Shown here: one piece after another, positions 1 through 9,799 of the stretch
Layout of the letters: every line of letters begins with the position of its first letter
Position numbering within the stretch: the stretch's first letter is position 1
Source of the DNA: Dermacentor variabilis
Lineage: Eukaryota; Arthropoda; Arachnida; Ixodida; Ixodidae
NCBI RefSeq assembly: GCF_050947875.1
Contig: NC_134568.1
Span: 210,149,845-210,213,844, forward strand
DNA: 64,000 nucleotides
Reading direction: 5' to 3'
Position numbers and translations under genes: made by a program
The notes under the pieces: model-generated
The model's database searches: none
What the model was told of the DNA's origin: nothing
What the model saw: only the letters and a program-made list of their open reading frames with translations

Positions 1-182
1 TGTGTGTGCAAAATGCAAACAAGTGATGTGGGGTATTGGTTTCCATGTATAGGAAACTGGACGTGCAGCTAGCAGCGGAGGTATAGAGAGAGTACGCGGA
101 AATGCGCAACTAACACTATACGCTCATTCAGCAAGTCATTCCAGTGAGAAGTGTTAATTAAAATAAATTGTAGGCTTTTGTG
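1..182. other. Unassigned DNA
   Basis: I recognise no gene, repeat family or RNA in this short leading stretch. Confidence 0.4.
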
Positions 183-395
183 TGCGAGAACCACAATCTG
201 ATTATGAGTCATGCTGGGGGACTCCGGAAATTTGGGCCACCTGGGGTTGTTTAATGTGCACCTAAATCTAAGCATATGGGTGTTTTCGCATTTTACCCCC
301 AGTGAGATGTGGCCACCATGGCTGGGAGGAATTCAATCCTGCGATCTCATGCTTAGCAGCCAAACACCATAGCCACTAAACAACCACGGCAGGTG
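183..395 (-). repeat. Diverged tRNA-derived SINE (Ruka-like)
   Basis: On the minus strand this begins with a tRNA-like head, an A-box-like segment around TTGTTTAGTGG and a degenerate B box near 326-340. It is followed by the same body as the better preserved copy at 23300-23543. Shared blocks include GGGGGACTCCGGAAATTTGG and GGTGTTTTCGCATTTT. The tRNA-like head and body match the tick SINE Ruka as I recall it; the family name is from memory. This copy carries many substitutions and is older than the 23.3-kb copy. No clear target-site duplication is visible. Confidence 0.75.
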
Positions 396-3300
396 CATCG
401 AGAAGTGTAGTCGAGGAGCAGATTCGTCATCAAGACGACAAGGGGGTAGTGTGCGAGTACTGGCCGTTAGTAGCGAACTTTCTGCACATCACACACATGT
501 GCTGTGTTGCTACAATTTCTGATTTATTATTAGGTCTAGTGATTTCTTCAAATGTTTAGTGGGTCAGTGATAAAAAGCTTCAGAATCTACTGTTTTTGTG
601 CATCTTCATGAAAAACAGTGGCTAGATCTTCTTTTTCAAATTTTTTTTTACTTATCCAATTGAACTGCTAAATCATGATCAACATATATTGCGCATGAAT
701 AGCTAGTGATATGTACCTTTCCTGTTGCATTTTTGGGCTTAAGCATAGTCCAAAACACATTGAACACTTGGGACTTCAGGTACCAGATGTCACCTGAGAC
801 CTTTCCCATATCTGGCTTGAAGGTTGGAACAAGGTGTTTTTTAATAGTTATGGTGTTCGACATCCCTGGTGCGCAGTGTGGTTTTGCAAACCACTTACCA
901 CGGCAAGAATTTTGGAGGTCGTATCATGTTACTGCTTTGCAGATGGCACATTGTATAGCAATAAGCACTGGATCCATGCCGATATAAACTCTTTTAAGAT
1001 ACTGTACTTTATTTGCCAGCATGATAATCTACTGGTTTTTCAAGCAAAAATCTTTTTTATGAACAGTGGCAGCACCACGTGTGAAGTTTCTGGTGACGCA
1101 GAGCAATGCAAGGCTCTGTAAACGTGGCACATGGTCTGGATGCAAAGCAGAAAAAAATGCTGTCGACTTGCGGTTCACCGTTTGACACGGTACTGAAAAA
1201 AAAAAAAAAATGTCCCTTTTTTCTTTTTTAGCCGATGTTTATGGGAAGATTGTGGTGTGAGGCTATATAAATACGAATTGCATTGCCTCCAGTGTGGGCC
1301 TGCGCACACTGTAAAAGGGAGCTTGTTTCAGCACTTTGGAGCGGTGTCCTTGACAGTTGCAGCTGTGGGTGGCAGTTCATGGTATGGCTGGTATAGGGTA
1401 TTCAGGGGGCATTAAGTGTCCGCAACGCGCTCTGGTTTTGAGCATGTAGAGGGCCTAAGAGACAGCTGATGCAAATAAATGCAGGGGGAAAAAAAGACAT
1501 TCGACCGTCAGTAACATGAGTTGGTGGATACATATATACATAGTTTCTTGGAGTCGCATCTGTGAGCTCAATGTTGTGGGTCATCAGGCCAGTTATTCAT
1601 GGCTGCCTTAAGAACTGCTTTCGAAATTCTATCACCAGGTGGAGACGTTGCACCTTATGCAGATAGATGGACTACGAACTTCCTTGATCTCCACCTAACT
1701 GTGGTATCTCAAGTGAAAGCTCCCCTGGCATATTTAGTCAGGTGTAGGGCTTCGCTTCCCATAGAGTCCAACATGAGCGTTGTATCATTGTTTTTTTCCC
1801 CTTTGTTTTCTTTGTTTTGTTCAGTGCCTTTGTTTCCCAGACATTTGCACCACGAAGGTAATAGCTGACAATTTCCTGTAAAGCTACTGAAGGACTGTAT
1901 CCCACTGAATCTAGAGCTCTGACTTAAGTTTGCTTTTAACAGCCTGCGGAGCAAGAACTTATCATTCAGGTTGAACGATCACCCTTTCACATTATGGTCG
2001 TAGTAGTACCCTTGAGCTCGCTCCTTGCTTTCACATCTTTCTCAGCCAGCTTCTGGGCATTGTTCAACTGTTCCAGCAGGTTCAAAACGTATGACTGGAG
2101 TCCTTGCTTTCCCCTTCCCATGCTGCTCTTAATGAGCGTGAGCAGTGGTGACCAAGCTAGGATTCCTGTCATAAATGAGCTAAGCTGGAGTGAATCCCGT
2201 CGTCTTGTGCAACGCCGTCTGCAGTGCGAACACAGCTGGCAGGCAAGCGTCCCGCTTTTTATTGCTCATAACATAGAGCATGAAGAACAAGTTTCGAAGT
2301 GGAAATAGGTGGACATTACTTGCACGATAAATCAAAACACTTTTTCAACTAATGATTGTAAAAAAATGCACTAATTAACTTACCAATTGATTACTTTAAG
2401 GAACATATGTTGCAATATACGAATTGTAGCCGGTGAGATTGTCAGGCAGAATAACACCAGTTTAGAGATATGCACCATGACACTTGCCATAAAAATATAC
2501 TGTTGCAATGGCCCACTTACTTTAACAAAAGTCTCTCTTTATGGCACACAAAAGTAATTGGAACACCCATGTATTTTGTCTCACACTTTGGAAAATATCT
2601 CAAAACTGGTGTAATCCTGGAAATTCAAGTGGATGCAGCATCGTCTTGCAAACTGGCAGGCTACAATTAGTAAATTTCAGTGTGCCGTAATGTAATTAAG
2701 AAGTTAGTCAATGTTAGCTAAATAGAATATATGTTTTGATTTTGCATGCTAGTAATGTCTGCCTCTGAATAATCCAGCTCAACGACAAAAATTATGTTAT
2801 ATGCCATAAGCGATTTTTTAAAAACTCCATAGAAGTTGAAAATGATCACCGTGCGTAGTGAATACACTTCCTTGGTTGATTTGTATTTCCCATGAGAAAC
2901 CAACGCAAGTGGAACTGAAAAATCGACAACATTCGCGCAAGTCGCTTGTTTCATCGTTACACGCTGGTAATTTTGTCGTGCGCCCACGAAATACAGAAAA
3001 GAAAGGAGCTAAAGAAAGTCTCAGTTTAAATGTTATCTTGATGTATACATCTTTGAAACCTCCAGTAACTGCATGTATTCACGTCACATTATCAGTGGTC
3101 TAAAAAACTTAATGATCGTGCGTTTCTTTAGAACATTTTTTAGGCCGTTACTTTAATTTGCATGAGAACTCACCGCGAATAATAGCAATTTATATCAGAA
3201 TTGACAAGCCATTTTCACTATAAAAAAAACACTGGACCAAAAGAAATCAGTTTCGCCTGCCAGGCAAAGCATTGATAGCGATGCAAATTATTATATAGAC

Positions 3301-3404
3301 AGCTATACAAAGTGTCCGTATAAGTGCTATATTGCAATAAAAAAGTTCCCCCACAGTAAATTTAAACTCGCATTCTCAAGCCAGATGCTTTATAACCACT
3401 AGAG
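396..3404. other. Unassigned, AT-rich DNA without recognised gene
   Basis: Short open frames occur on both strands, but none shows a recognisable domain or convincing coding character. A poly(A) run lies near 1196-1210 and a TATA-like motif (CTATATAAATA) at 1263-1273. Nothing shows that the latter drives a gene. No inverted or tandem repeat stood out. Confidence 0.4.
1263..1273 (+). promoter_or_regulatory. TATA-like motif
   Basis: CTATATAAATA resembles an RNA polymerase II TATA box. About 40 bases downstream the sequence turns GC-richer, but no ORF of note follows. It may be chance in AT-rich DNA. Confidence 0.15.
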
Positions 3405-3581
3405 TATTCATTATAAAATATGAAGACTCCAAATAAACAGACACACACAAGAGAAGAAAACGAGACAGGGCGCCTGTCCACACAGACGCCCTGGACAGGT
3501 GCGTCTGGGCAGGCGCCCTGTCCCGTTTTCTTCTCTTGTGTGTGTCTGTTTATTTGGCGTCTTCATATTTTATAATGAATA
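3405..3581. repeat. Fold-back repeat with ~74-bp arms
   Basis: The left arm (about 3405-3479) and right arm (about 3507-3581) are near-perfect reverse complements. They share TATTCATTATAAAATATGAAG at the outside, an AGACACACACAAGAGAAGAA core, and a GGGCGCCTG-rich inner end. The loop is about 27 bases. It could be a fold-back MITE, or two inverted copies of a retroelement terminus; I have a weak memory of similar sequence in tick Penelope-like elements. No flanking target duplication is evident. Confidence 0.75.
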
Positions 3582-4138
3582 GCTACCAACTAGCCCAACA
3601 AGAAGTGCTTTTAACTCTAGAGCATTGCAGCTTTGTTGTTTTAAGGAGATTAGCATTCCTAGCCTACTTCAGCCACATTTGTTTCCATATATCTAGTGTC
3701 TTGATGCTACTTTTTAGAAAAGAATAAGACCTTTAAAATTTATCCAGTGCTAGCAGCATCGAAGCTGCGTCACACGGGTTTCTCAAGTACAGCAGCCCAA
3801 CGCTTTAGCGCTGGGCCACGAATGACGGCAGGTAACAAGCGAACAATTACGTGAACATATGTCATCTCATAAGCATCTCGAAAGCCCACAACCCTCACAA
3901 TGGAATATACCGGACGATGTTCAATGATTTTGACTTTTTTTTATCTGACCATTGGGTGTATGCACCACTTGCCCATTCTTGGCCAATTCTCCAGAATGGG
4001 TATGTACTAATGTAACACAAGACGTACAGAATCCCTAAATGCATTTGACATTGCTGCGATTACTATTTTTAGCCCGGTGTTTTAGCGCTGCGTTACGGTT
4101 GTTCGCGGGCAGCGAGGGCTTAATTCTCGGCGTTCGCA
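3582..4138. other. Unassigned DNA
   Basis: No recognisable gene or repeat family was found. Confidence 0.35.
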
Positions 4139-4139
4139 T

Positions 4140-4306
4140 GCACCGGCGCACCACCAGTGCAATCTCCGACAGGGATTTCGCAGGCGTGCCGCGAGATGGC
4201 GCAGCGTCACCAGAGGGAATGCCGAGGGAGGAGCTGGACTGCAGTACACTGCTTATACATGACCTCACCATGACGCGTTTCGGCACGCACCGGCGCACCA
4301 CCAGTG
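4140..4306 (+). repeat. Short direct repeat pair
   Basis: The 20-mer GCACCGGCGCACCACCAGTG occurs at 4140-4159 and again at 4287-4306, 147 bases apart, in a GC-rich island inside AT-rich surroundings. It may belong to one unidentified dispersed repeat. Confidence 0.6.
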
Positions 4307-4335
4307 TAGAGTGTACTAGAATGAGGTGGACTGGG

Positions 4336-4367
4336 CCATAGCCTCCTATTAAAATAGGACGCTATGG
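4336..4367. repeat. Hairpin-forming inverted repeat
   Basis: CCATAGCCTCCTATT is followed after two bases by its near-complement AATAGGACGCTATGG (one mismatch). It may be part of a TIR element whose ends I could not define. Confidence 0.5.
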
Positions 4368-4422
4368 TTGGGCCGGACGGCGCTCCCCCGCTGAGGCAGA
4401 GCTGTGCAAAGATAGTTTGCGA

Positions 4423-5770
4423 TTGTATCATGATACGATACAAGATACTACGGCAATTATTGTATCTGATAAGTTACTTTCCATTTGTATCGTAAGATAT
4501 ACTTCGATACATTCGCAAATTTCTTATTATGTATATGTATATATAATGTGGGAGCAAACGCGTATGCACGAAGATGTTTGCTTGGAAATTTCTTAATTCC
4601 GACCAACCTTGTTGGATTTGAATGAAATGTCTGTTAGTATCTCAAAATTTTTGTCTTTCTTGCTCAAACTATAATATTTTCATTCCGAAACAATTTATTG
4701 GGGTTGCTTTAGCTGCTTAACATGAAAGCTCTTTACACACTGCGCTGTCAGCAGTTTTTGCTTGTCGTTTTTGTAATGTAAGGAGTCGCTGCTCTGCTTG
4801 CCGACAAGATATATAGCGGGTCGCCATCTAATTACAAGAACTTCAATTAGAAGCCTCTACACGATGGTACAAATGCCACTGTGCACTATTACTTTGTCCG
4901 TAAACGTACGTATTACCGTTAACGCAATAGCGATTTACCGGACAGGCGTACAGCAGCAACGGCGCTGGCCGAAAGATAAAATAATGTCACTGCCTTTAGT
5001 TTTATTCAGGTGGCTATACTCTTTGGGCATACAGGATAGCCAAACAGTATCTAAGATAGTATGTGAGATAGATGTATATTCGATACTGCCCAGCACTGCG
5101 CTGAGGCGCCGCGCGTGCTAAAAGTGTGCGCAGGCGCTGCGAGCGAACTTGATTGCGGCGGAGGCGCGCTCCGCGGCATATTCAACGTGCTTTCGCTGCG
5201 GACGCCAAGGCAGGTTGCACATTGTACGCTCTTAATTAAAATAGTGCATTGTTTAAACTGCAAATTTATGTTTAAACGATTTTGCCAAACATACATATTT
5301 GAGGCATAGATTATACAACACGACGTTTTCAATTTTGCTGAAGTGCGTCGTGTGCGAGCGAGCGCGCGTTCGTTGCGCGGACGCCCTGCTTTTGTTGTAG
5401 AGAGCTTGTACAGCACGTTTTTTTTTTTTAATTTCTTTTTTTGCTTTCGTGTGTCCATGGCTCATGTCGGCTGTTACCAATTGTAATTTTAGTCCAGTGA
5501 ACTGCTTTCTTCAACACAGCTTTCTAAAAGTAACACGTAATTTTGTCACAGCAGCCACCGATCTGCAACATATGAAGCCACATAAGAAAATTTCATCGTG
5601 TTGTTTCATGCCCGTTTCTTGGTGGAATATTAAAGAGCGCGAACAATAATCGAAGAAAACACTATTGTAGCGAAACAAATAAGATTTATTAAGTGTGTGG
5701 CGCGAAGAAGAGAAGCGGGTGACTAAACTTCTTGGTAAGTCAAATGGTACATAAATATATTCACGACACA
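4423..5770. other. GTATC/GATAC-rich tracts and unassigned DNA
   Basis: Clusters of GTATC and its complement GATAC occur at about 4425-4515 and 5040-5092, and again at 16080-16190. The two tracts here could be the ends of one ~670-bp element, but I could not align clean terminal inverted repeats. The remainder to 5770 shows no recognised gene. Confidence 0.35.
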
Positions 5771-5777
5771 CATATAT

Positions 5778-5803
5778 CATGATCATCATCATCATCACCA
5801 TAA
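5778..5803 (-). repeat. GAT-repeat 3' tail of RTE element
   Basis: ATCATGATCATCATCATCAT on the plus strand reads as (GAT)n on the minus strand just after the last RTE coding remnant. This is the typical 3' end of RTE elements. Confidence 0.8.
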
Positions 5804-5805
5804 TA

Positions 5806-7570
5806 TTTTATGTCCACTGCAAGACGTAGGCCTCACCCTGCGATCTCCAATTAGCCATATCTTGCGCCAACCGATTCCAACAAGCGCCCCCGAATTTCCT
5901 GATTTCATCGCTCCACCTAGTCTTCTGCCGTTTTCGACTACATTTCCCTTCTTTTGGTATCCATTCTGTAACCCTAATGGTCCAATGGTTGTCTAACCTG
6001 CGCATTACATGACCTGCCCAGCTCCATTTTTTTTTCTCTTAATGTCAATTAGAATATCGGCCATACCCGTTTGCTCTCTCATCCAAACCGCTCTCTTGCT
6101 GTCTCTTAACGCTATGCCTAGCAGTCTTCGTTCCATTGCTCTTTGCGCGGTCCTTAACTTGTTCTCAAGCTTCTTTGTAAGTCTCCAAGTCTCTGCCCCA
6201 TATGTCAGCACCGGTAAAATGCACTGATTGTACACCTTCCTTTTCAATTATAATGGTAAGCTTCCAGTCAGGAGCTGACAATGTCTGCCGTATGCGATCC
6301 AACCCATTTTTATTCTTCTATGAATTTCCTTCTCATGATCAGGGTTCCCTGTGATTAATTGACCTAGGTAAACGTACTCCTTTACAGACTCTAGAAGCTG
6401 ACTGGCGATCTTGAACTCTTGTTCCCTTGCCCGGCTATTCATCATATTGCATATTAATCTTCAACCCCACTCTCACACTCTCCCTGTTAAGGTCCTCAAT
6501 CAGTTCTTGTAATTCGTTTGCATTGTTGCTGAATAGAACAATGCCATCGGCAAATCGAAGGTTCCTGAGATATTCGCCGTCGATCCTTGCTTCTAAGCCT
6601 TCCCAATTTAATAGCTTGAATACTTCTCCAAGCACGCAGTGAATAGCATTGGAAAGATTCTGTCTCCTTGTCTAACCCCTTTCTTTATAGGTATCTTCTT
6701 ACTTTTCTTGTGTAGGATTAAGCTGGCTTTGGAATCTCTCTATATATTTTCCAAGGTATTTATGTAAGCGGTCTGTACTCCTTGATCACGTAATGCTGCT
6801 CTGACTGTTGGTATCTCTACTGAATGAAATGCCTTCGTAATCTATGAAAGCCATAATAGAGAGGCTTATTATACTGTGCGCATTTCTCGATAACCTGATT
6901 AATGACATGGATGTGATCCATTGTAGAGTATCCCTTCCTGAAGCCAGCCTGTATATCCCTTGGTTGTCTAAAGTCCAGTGTTGCACTTACTCTATTGGAT
7001 ATTATTTTGGTAAATATTTTATGTAATACTGGGAGTAAGCTAATGGGCCTATAATTTTTCAATTCTTTAACGTCTCCCTTTTTGTGGATTAGTATAATGT
7101 TCGCATTCTTCCAGTTTTCTGGGACCTTTGCAGTCGATAGACAGACACTTCGTATAAAGAGCCGCCAGTTTTCCAAGCAGCATGTCTCCTCCATCTTTGA
7201 TTAAATTGACTGTTATTCCATCTTCTCCTGCCGCTCTTCCTCGTTTCATGTCTTGCAAGGCCTTTCTGACCTCATCGCTAGTTATAGGAGGAGTCTCTGC
7301 AGCCTGTTCATTACTGCTTCGAATGGAGGTATCGTGGCGCCTCTGGGTACTGTAGAGGTCAGTATAGAATTCTTCCGCTGCTTTTACTATACCTTCGAGA
7401 TTGCTGATGATATTACCCTGCTTATCTTTCAGTGCATACATCTTTGTTTGTCCTATGCCAATCTTCCTTCTCACTGATTTCAGCTTGCGTCCATCATTTA
7501 CGGCTTCTTCAGTCTTTCTAACGTTATAGTTTCGAATATCACTTCGCCTTGTTGATCAGTTTTGACAGTT
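5806..7570 (-). pseudogene. RTE reverse transcriptase (broken)
   Basis: Pieces in shifting frames give RT blocks in order: DEVRKALQDMKRGRAAGEDG (near 7280-7220), VPENWKNANIILIHKKGD and NYRPISLL (near 7130-7050), and AGFRKGYSTMDHIHVINQVI (near 6960-6890). The catalytic box reads NLRFADGIVLFSNN near 6560, then YVYLGQLITGNPDHEKEI near 6385-6330. Compared with the family FADD box, the second Asp is Gly, so this copy could not polymerise even if its frameshifts and stops were absent. Sequence between the fingers and the catalytic box is also compressed. The plus-strand RTE at 51.2 kb gives the same blocks in the same order. Confidence 0.85.
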
Positions 7571-7574
7571 CCGC

Positions 7575-8696
7575 GTGTTCTATAAAGTGTCCAACTCAAG
7601 AGATAAACTATCTTATCTCATGAATTGGACACTTTCAATCTTTGTCGTTTCTTTATTAGGTCCTTTGTTACTTGGGAGAGTTTGCCTACTGGTTTGCCTT
7701 GTCAGCCCCACAGTCCCTCTCAACGTGCCAGGAATCGGGAAAAAGTCTGAGCTGTCGTCGCCTGTGCTGAAACAACTGTCTCTGCTTCTTCTGCACGAGC
7801 GGTACGCAGACCGTGCACATATTTATACTGACGGTTCCACAAACATCCAGTGTTCGTCCGGTGCTGTAGTCGTCCCAGAAAGAGGTATTACCATCAGCTT
7901 TAGGACTGACCACCCAACGACTTCTACATCTGCGGAACTAGCTGCTCTTCGAGCTGCACTTTGTTTTGTCAATCGGGAACCACCTCGACAATGGTCAATT
8001 TTCAGCGACTCAAAGGCAGCCCTACAATCTGTACTATCAGCTCTGCGTCGCGGGCCATTCGAACAGCTCGTCTTCGATATTAGATGCCTACTCCATACAT
8101 CACATGAGAAAGGACATCACGTGACGTTTCAGTGGCTGCCAAGTCACTGCGGCGTCATCGGAAATGAAGACGCCGATAAAGCCGCTCGGACAGCTCTTGA
8201 AGACACACAGGAAGAGGCCATACCACTTTCACGGTCCGACGCAGCCAGCAGACTTCAAGTGCTTGCACGGGAGATCACACTCTCTCTATGGTGCACACCC
8301 AGCAGCCAGACCAACCGCAGCAATCATCAACACGACCTGCCCTCCTTGATGCATCTATGTATGCCAACCGGACTCCGCCGAAGTGAGGCCACCCTGCTTT
8401 ATCGCTTATGGCTAGGGGTGGCCTTCACGAAATCTTACTCGTTTCGCATTGGAATGGCCGACAACGCTCTCTGCCATGCCTGTCTTTGCGAGGAGACGCT
8501 GGAACACATTCTGTGCGACTGTCCTGAATATAATGTTCAGAGACAGTCCATGGCGTCCGTTCTAGCGCACCTTGACAATAGACCATTGTCAGTTGCAACC
8601 ATTTTCTCATATCGCCGACTGAAGTCATCGCAGCTGAAGGCGACGAAGGGGCTACTTCGGTTTATGAAGGATACGGGCTTGGACAAGCGGCTGTGA
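7575..8696 (+). CDS. LINE RNase H and C-terminal zinc region, intact ORF
   Basis: This is an uninterrupted 373-codon frame; LINE homology starts near residue 44 and the first ~40 residues are flanking sequence. RNase H is at about residues 80-210. Its four acidic catalytic residues are all present: D86 in IYTDGS, E121 in SAELAALRAA, D145 in FSDSKAAL and D201 in NEDADKAAR. A C-terminal zinc motif (C300, C303, H311, C316) in CHACLCEETLEHILCDC follows, as in I-type LINEs. RNase H removes RNA from the RNA/DNA hybrid during target-primed reverse transcription. There is no RT or endonuclease here, so it is a fragment of ORF2 and not an autonomous gene. The listed start is not a true initiation site. 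Confidence 0.85.
   Translation: MFYKVSNSRDKLSYLMNWTLSIFVVSLLGPLLLGRVCLLVCLVSPTVPLNVPGIGKKSELSSPVLKQLSLLLLHERYADRAHIYTDGSTNIQCSSGAVVVPERGITISFRTDHPTTSTSAELAALRAALCFVNREPPRQWSIFSDSKAALQSVLSALRRGPFEQLVFDIRCLLHTSHEKGHHVTFQWLPSHCGVIGNEDADKAARTALEDTQEEAIPLSRSDAASRLQVLAREITLSLWCTPSSQTNRSNHQHDLPSLMHLCMPTGLRRSEATLLYRLWLGVAFTKSYSFRIGMADNALCHACLCEETLEHILCDCPEYNVQRQSMASVLAHLDNRPLSVATIFSYRRLKSSQLKATKGLLRFMKDTGLDKRL
7584..7635. repeat. Hairpin at the junction of two LINEs
   Basis: AAAGTGTCCAACTCAAGAGA begins a 23-base arm (7584-7606). After six bases it is followed by its reverse complement (7613-7635) with two mismatches. It lies between the minus-strand RTE sequence and the truncated 5' end of the I-like LINE, so it belongs to neither recognisable coding region. 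Confidence 0.7.
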
Positions 8697-8930
8697 CAGT
8701 GATGTCACGTACCGCACAAGAGTGACCGACTGTAACCAACGATGTGTGTGCCGTGTTTTGTGCCCTCTATCTCTTCTCCCCATCTTTCATCCCCCCTCAT
8801 CCCGCTCCCATGTGTAGGGTAGCAAACCGGTTAGGCAAAACTGGTTAACCTCCCTGCCTTCCTTCTCCACTTTTTCCTTCCTTCCTTGCCTACTGGTTGC
8901 CTTGGTGCCTTGCCTCCCACTTCAATTGCT
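7636..8930 (+). mobile_element. 5'-truncated I-like LINE (RNase H and 3' end)
   Basis: The RNase H domain, C-terminal zinc motif and 3' UTR match the corresponding part of the longer plus-strand LINE at 21.6-26.8 kb, including a shared 3' segment around GTTAACCTCCCTGCCTTCC. It lies inside the minus-strand RTE in opposite orientation and therefore inserted after it. The exact right boundary is uncertain (8900-8940), and I found no clear target duplication. Confidence 0.8.
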
Positions 8931-8939
8931 GCATCTGAA

Positions 8940-9587
8940 ACCAGTATAGTTATGGTTTAATTAATTATCTCTATGTCATCTTCATCTCTCTGTTCTAAGG
9001 CAGCATATTTGTTTGCAAGTACCAGCCTGAATTTGTCTGCTTTTACCCTTACTGCCTCTAGGTTGACCTATTTCTTCTTGACCAATTTAGCTCTTTCTCT
9101 CTTCAAATTGAGGTGATTCCTAGCCCTCACTAACCTATGGTCACTGCACTTTACCCTACCTATCACTTCTACATCCTGCACAATGCTGGGATCAGCAGAA
9201 AGTGTGAAGTCAATTTCATTTCTTGTTTCACCATTAGGGCTTTCCCAGGTCCACTTTCTGTTGCTACGCTTCCTGAAAAAAGTGTTCATTATTCGAAGCT
9301 TATTTCTTTCTGCGAATTCTACCAGCATCTCGCCTCTGGCGTTTTTAGAATCGGCACCGTAGTTGCCAATTTCCTGTTCAACCGCCTGCTTTTTCCCCAC
9401 TTTTGCATTGAAGTCCCCCATTACTACTGTATACCGCGTTTGCACTTTTCTCATCGCTAATTCAACATCTTCATAAAACTGATCTACTTCCTCATCGTCG
9501 TGACTGGACGTTGGAGCGTAGGTTTGTACTACCTTTAATCTATACCTTTTATTGAGTTTGATTACGACTACTGCTACCCTCTCGTTG
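8940..9587 (-). pseudogene. RTE endonuclease fragment
   Basis: The minus strand gives the second half of an APE-type endonuclease: NERVAVVV at 9587, LKVVQTYAPTSSHDDEE, VVMGDFNAKVGKKQA, then NTFFRKRSNRKWTWESPNGE and CSDHRLVRARNHLNLKRER. GDFNA and SDHR are catalytic motifs of this nuclease family, and both are present. The first half of the nuclease is missing, replaced by the tail of the LINE at 9.6-12.9 kb. Stops follow the conserved part towards 8960, where the linker to the RT is cut by the inserted I-like LINE. Confidence 0.85.
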
Positions 9588-9604
9588 ATGGATGGATGGA
9601 TGGC
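9586..9604 (-). repeat. (CATC)n 3' tail of LINE
   Basis: The plus-strand GATGGATGGATGGATGGC reads as CATC repeats at the 3' end of the minus-strand LINE. It abuts the RTE endonuclease without a gap. Confidence 0.75.
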
Positions 9605-9799
9605 GGCTACACCCTTTGTAACGGGCGGCGGCTGGTGCCACCTAGCCTTTTGCTCCCCCTCCTATTTTTTTTTCCTTATATCCCCTTCTCTTTAAAGTAG
9701 TTTTCACTCCGCTCCCCCCCTCCAAAAAAGAAAATAAACATCTAAAATAGTATAGAAAACGTTAGCTCCCCGATTTATGGTATTATCTCTCCCTTGACT

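Larger units (their letters stand above)
5770..9590 (-). mobile_element. RTE-type non-LTR retrotransposon, split by an I-like LINE
   Basis: The minus strand reads endonuclease (9590 to ~8960), then reverse transcriptase (~7570 to 5810), then a short C-terminal region ending in a GAT-repeat tail at ~5778-5803. The arrangement (APE-type endonuclease, RT with a FADD-type box, trinucleotide tail, no RNase H) is that of the RTE clade. The middle is interrupted by a plus-strand I-like LINE 3' part (~7636-8930). The 5' side stops inside the endonuclease exactly where the (CATC)n tail of the neighbouring minus-strand LINE begins. Confidence 0.85.
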
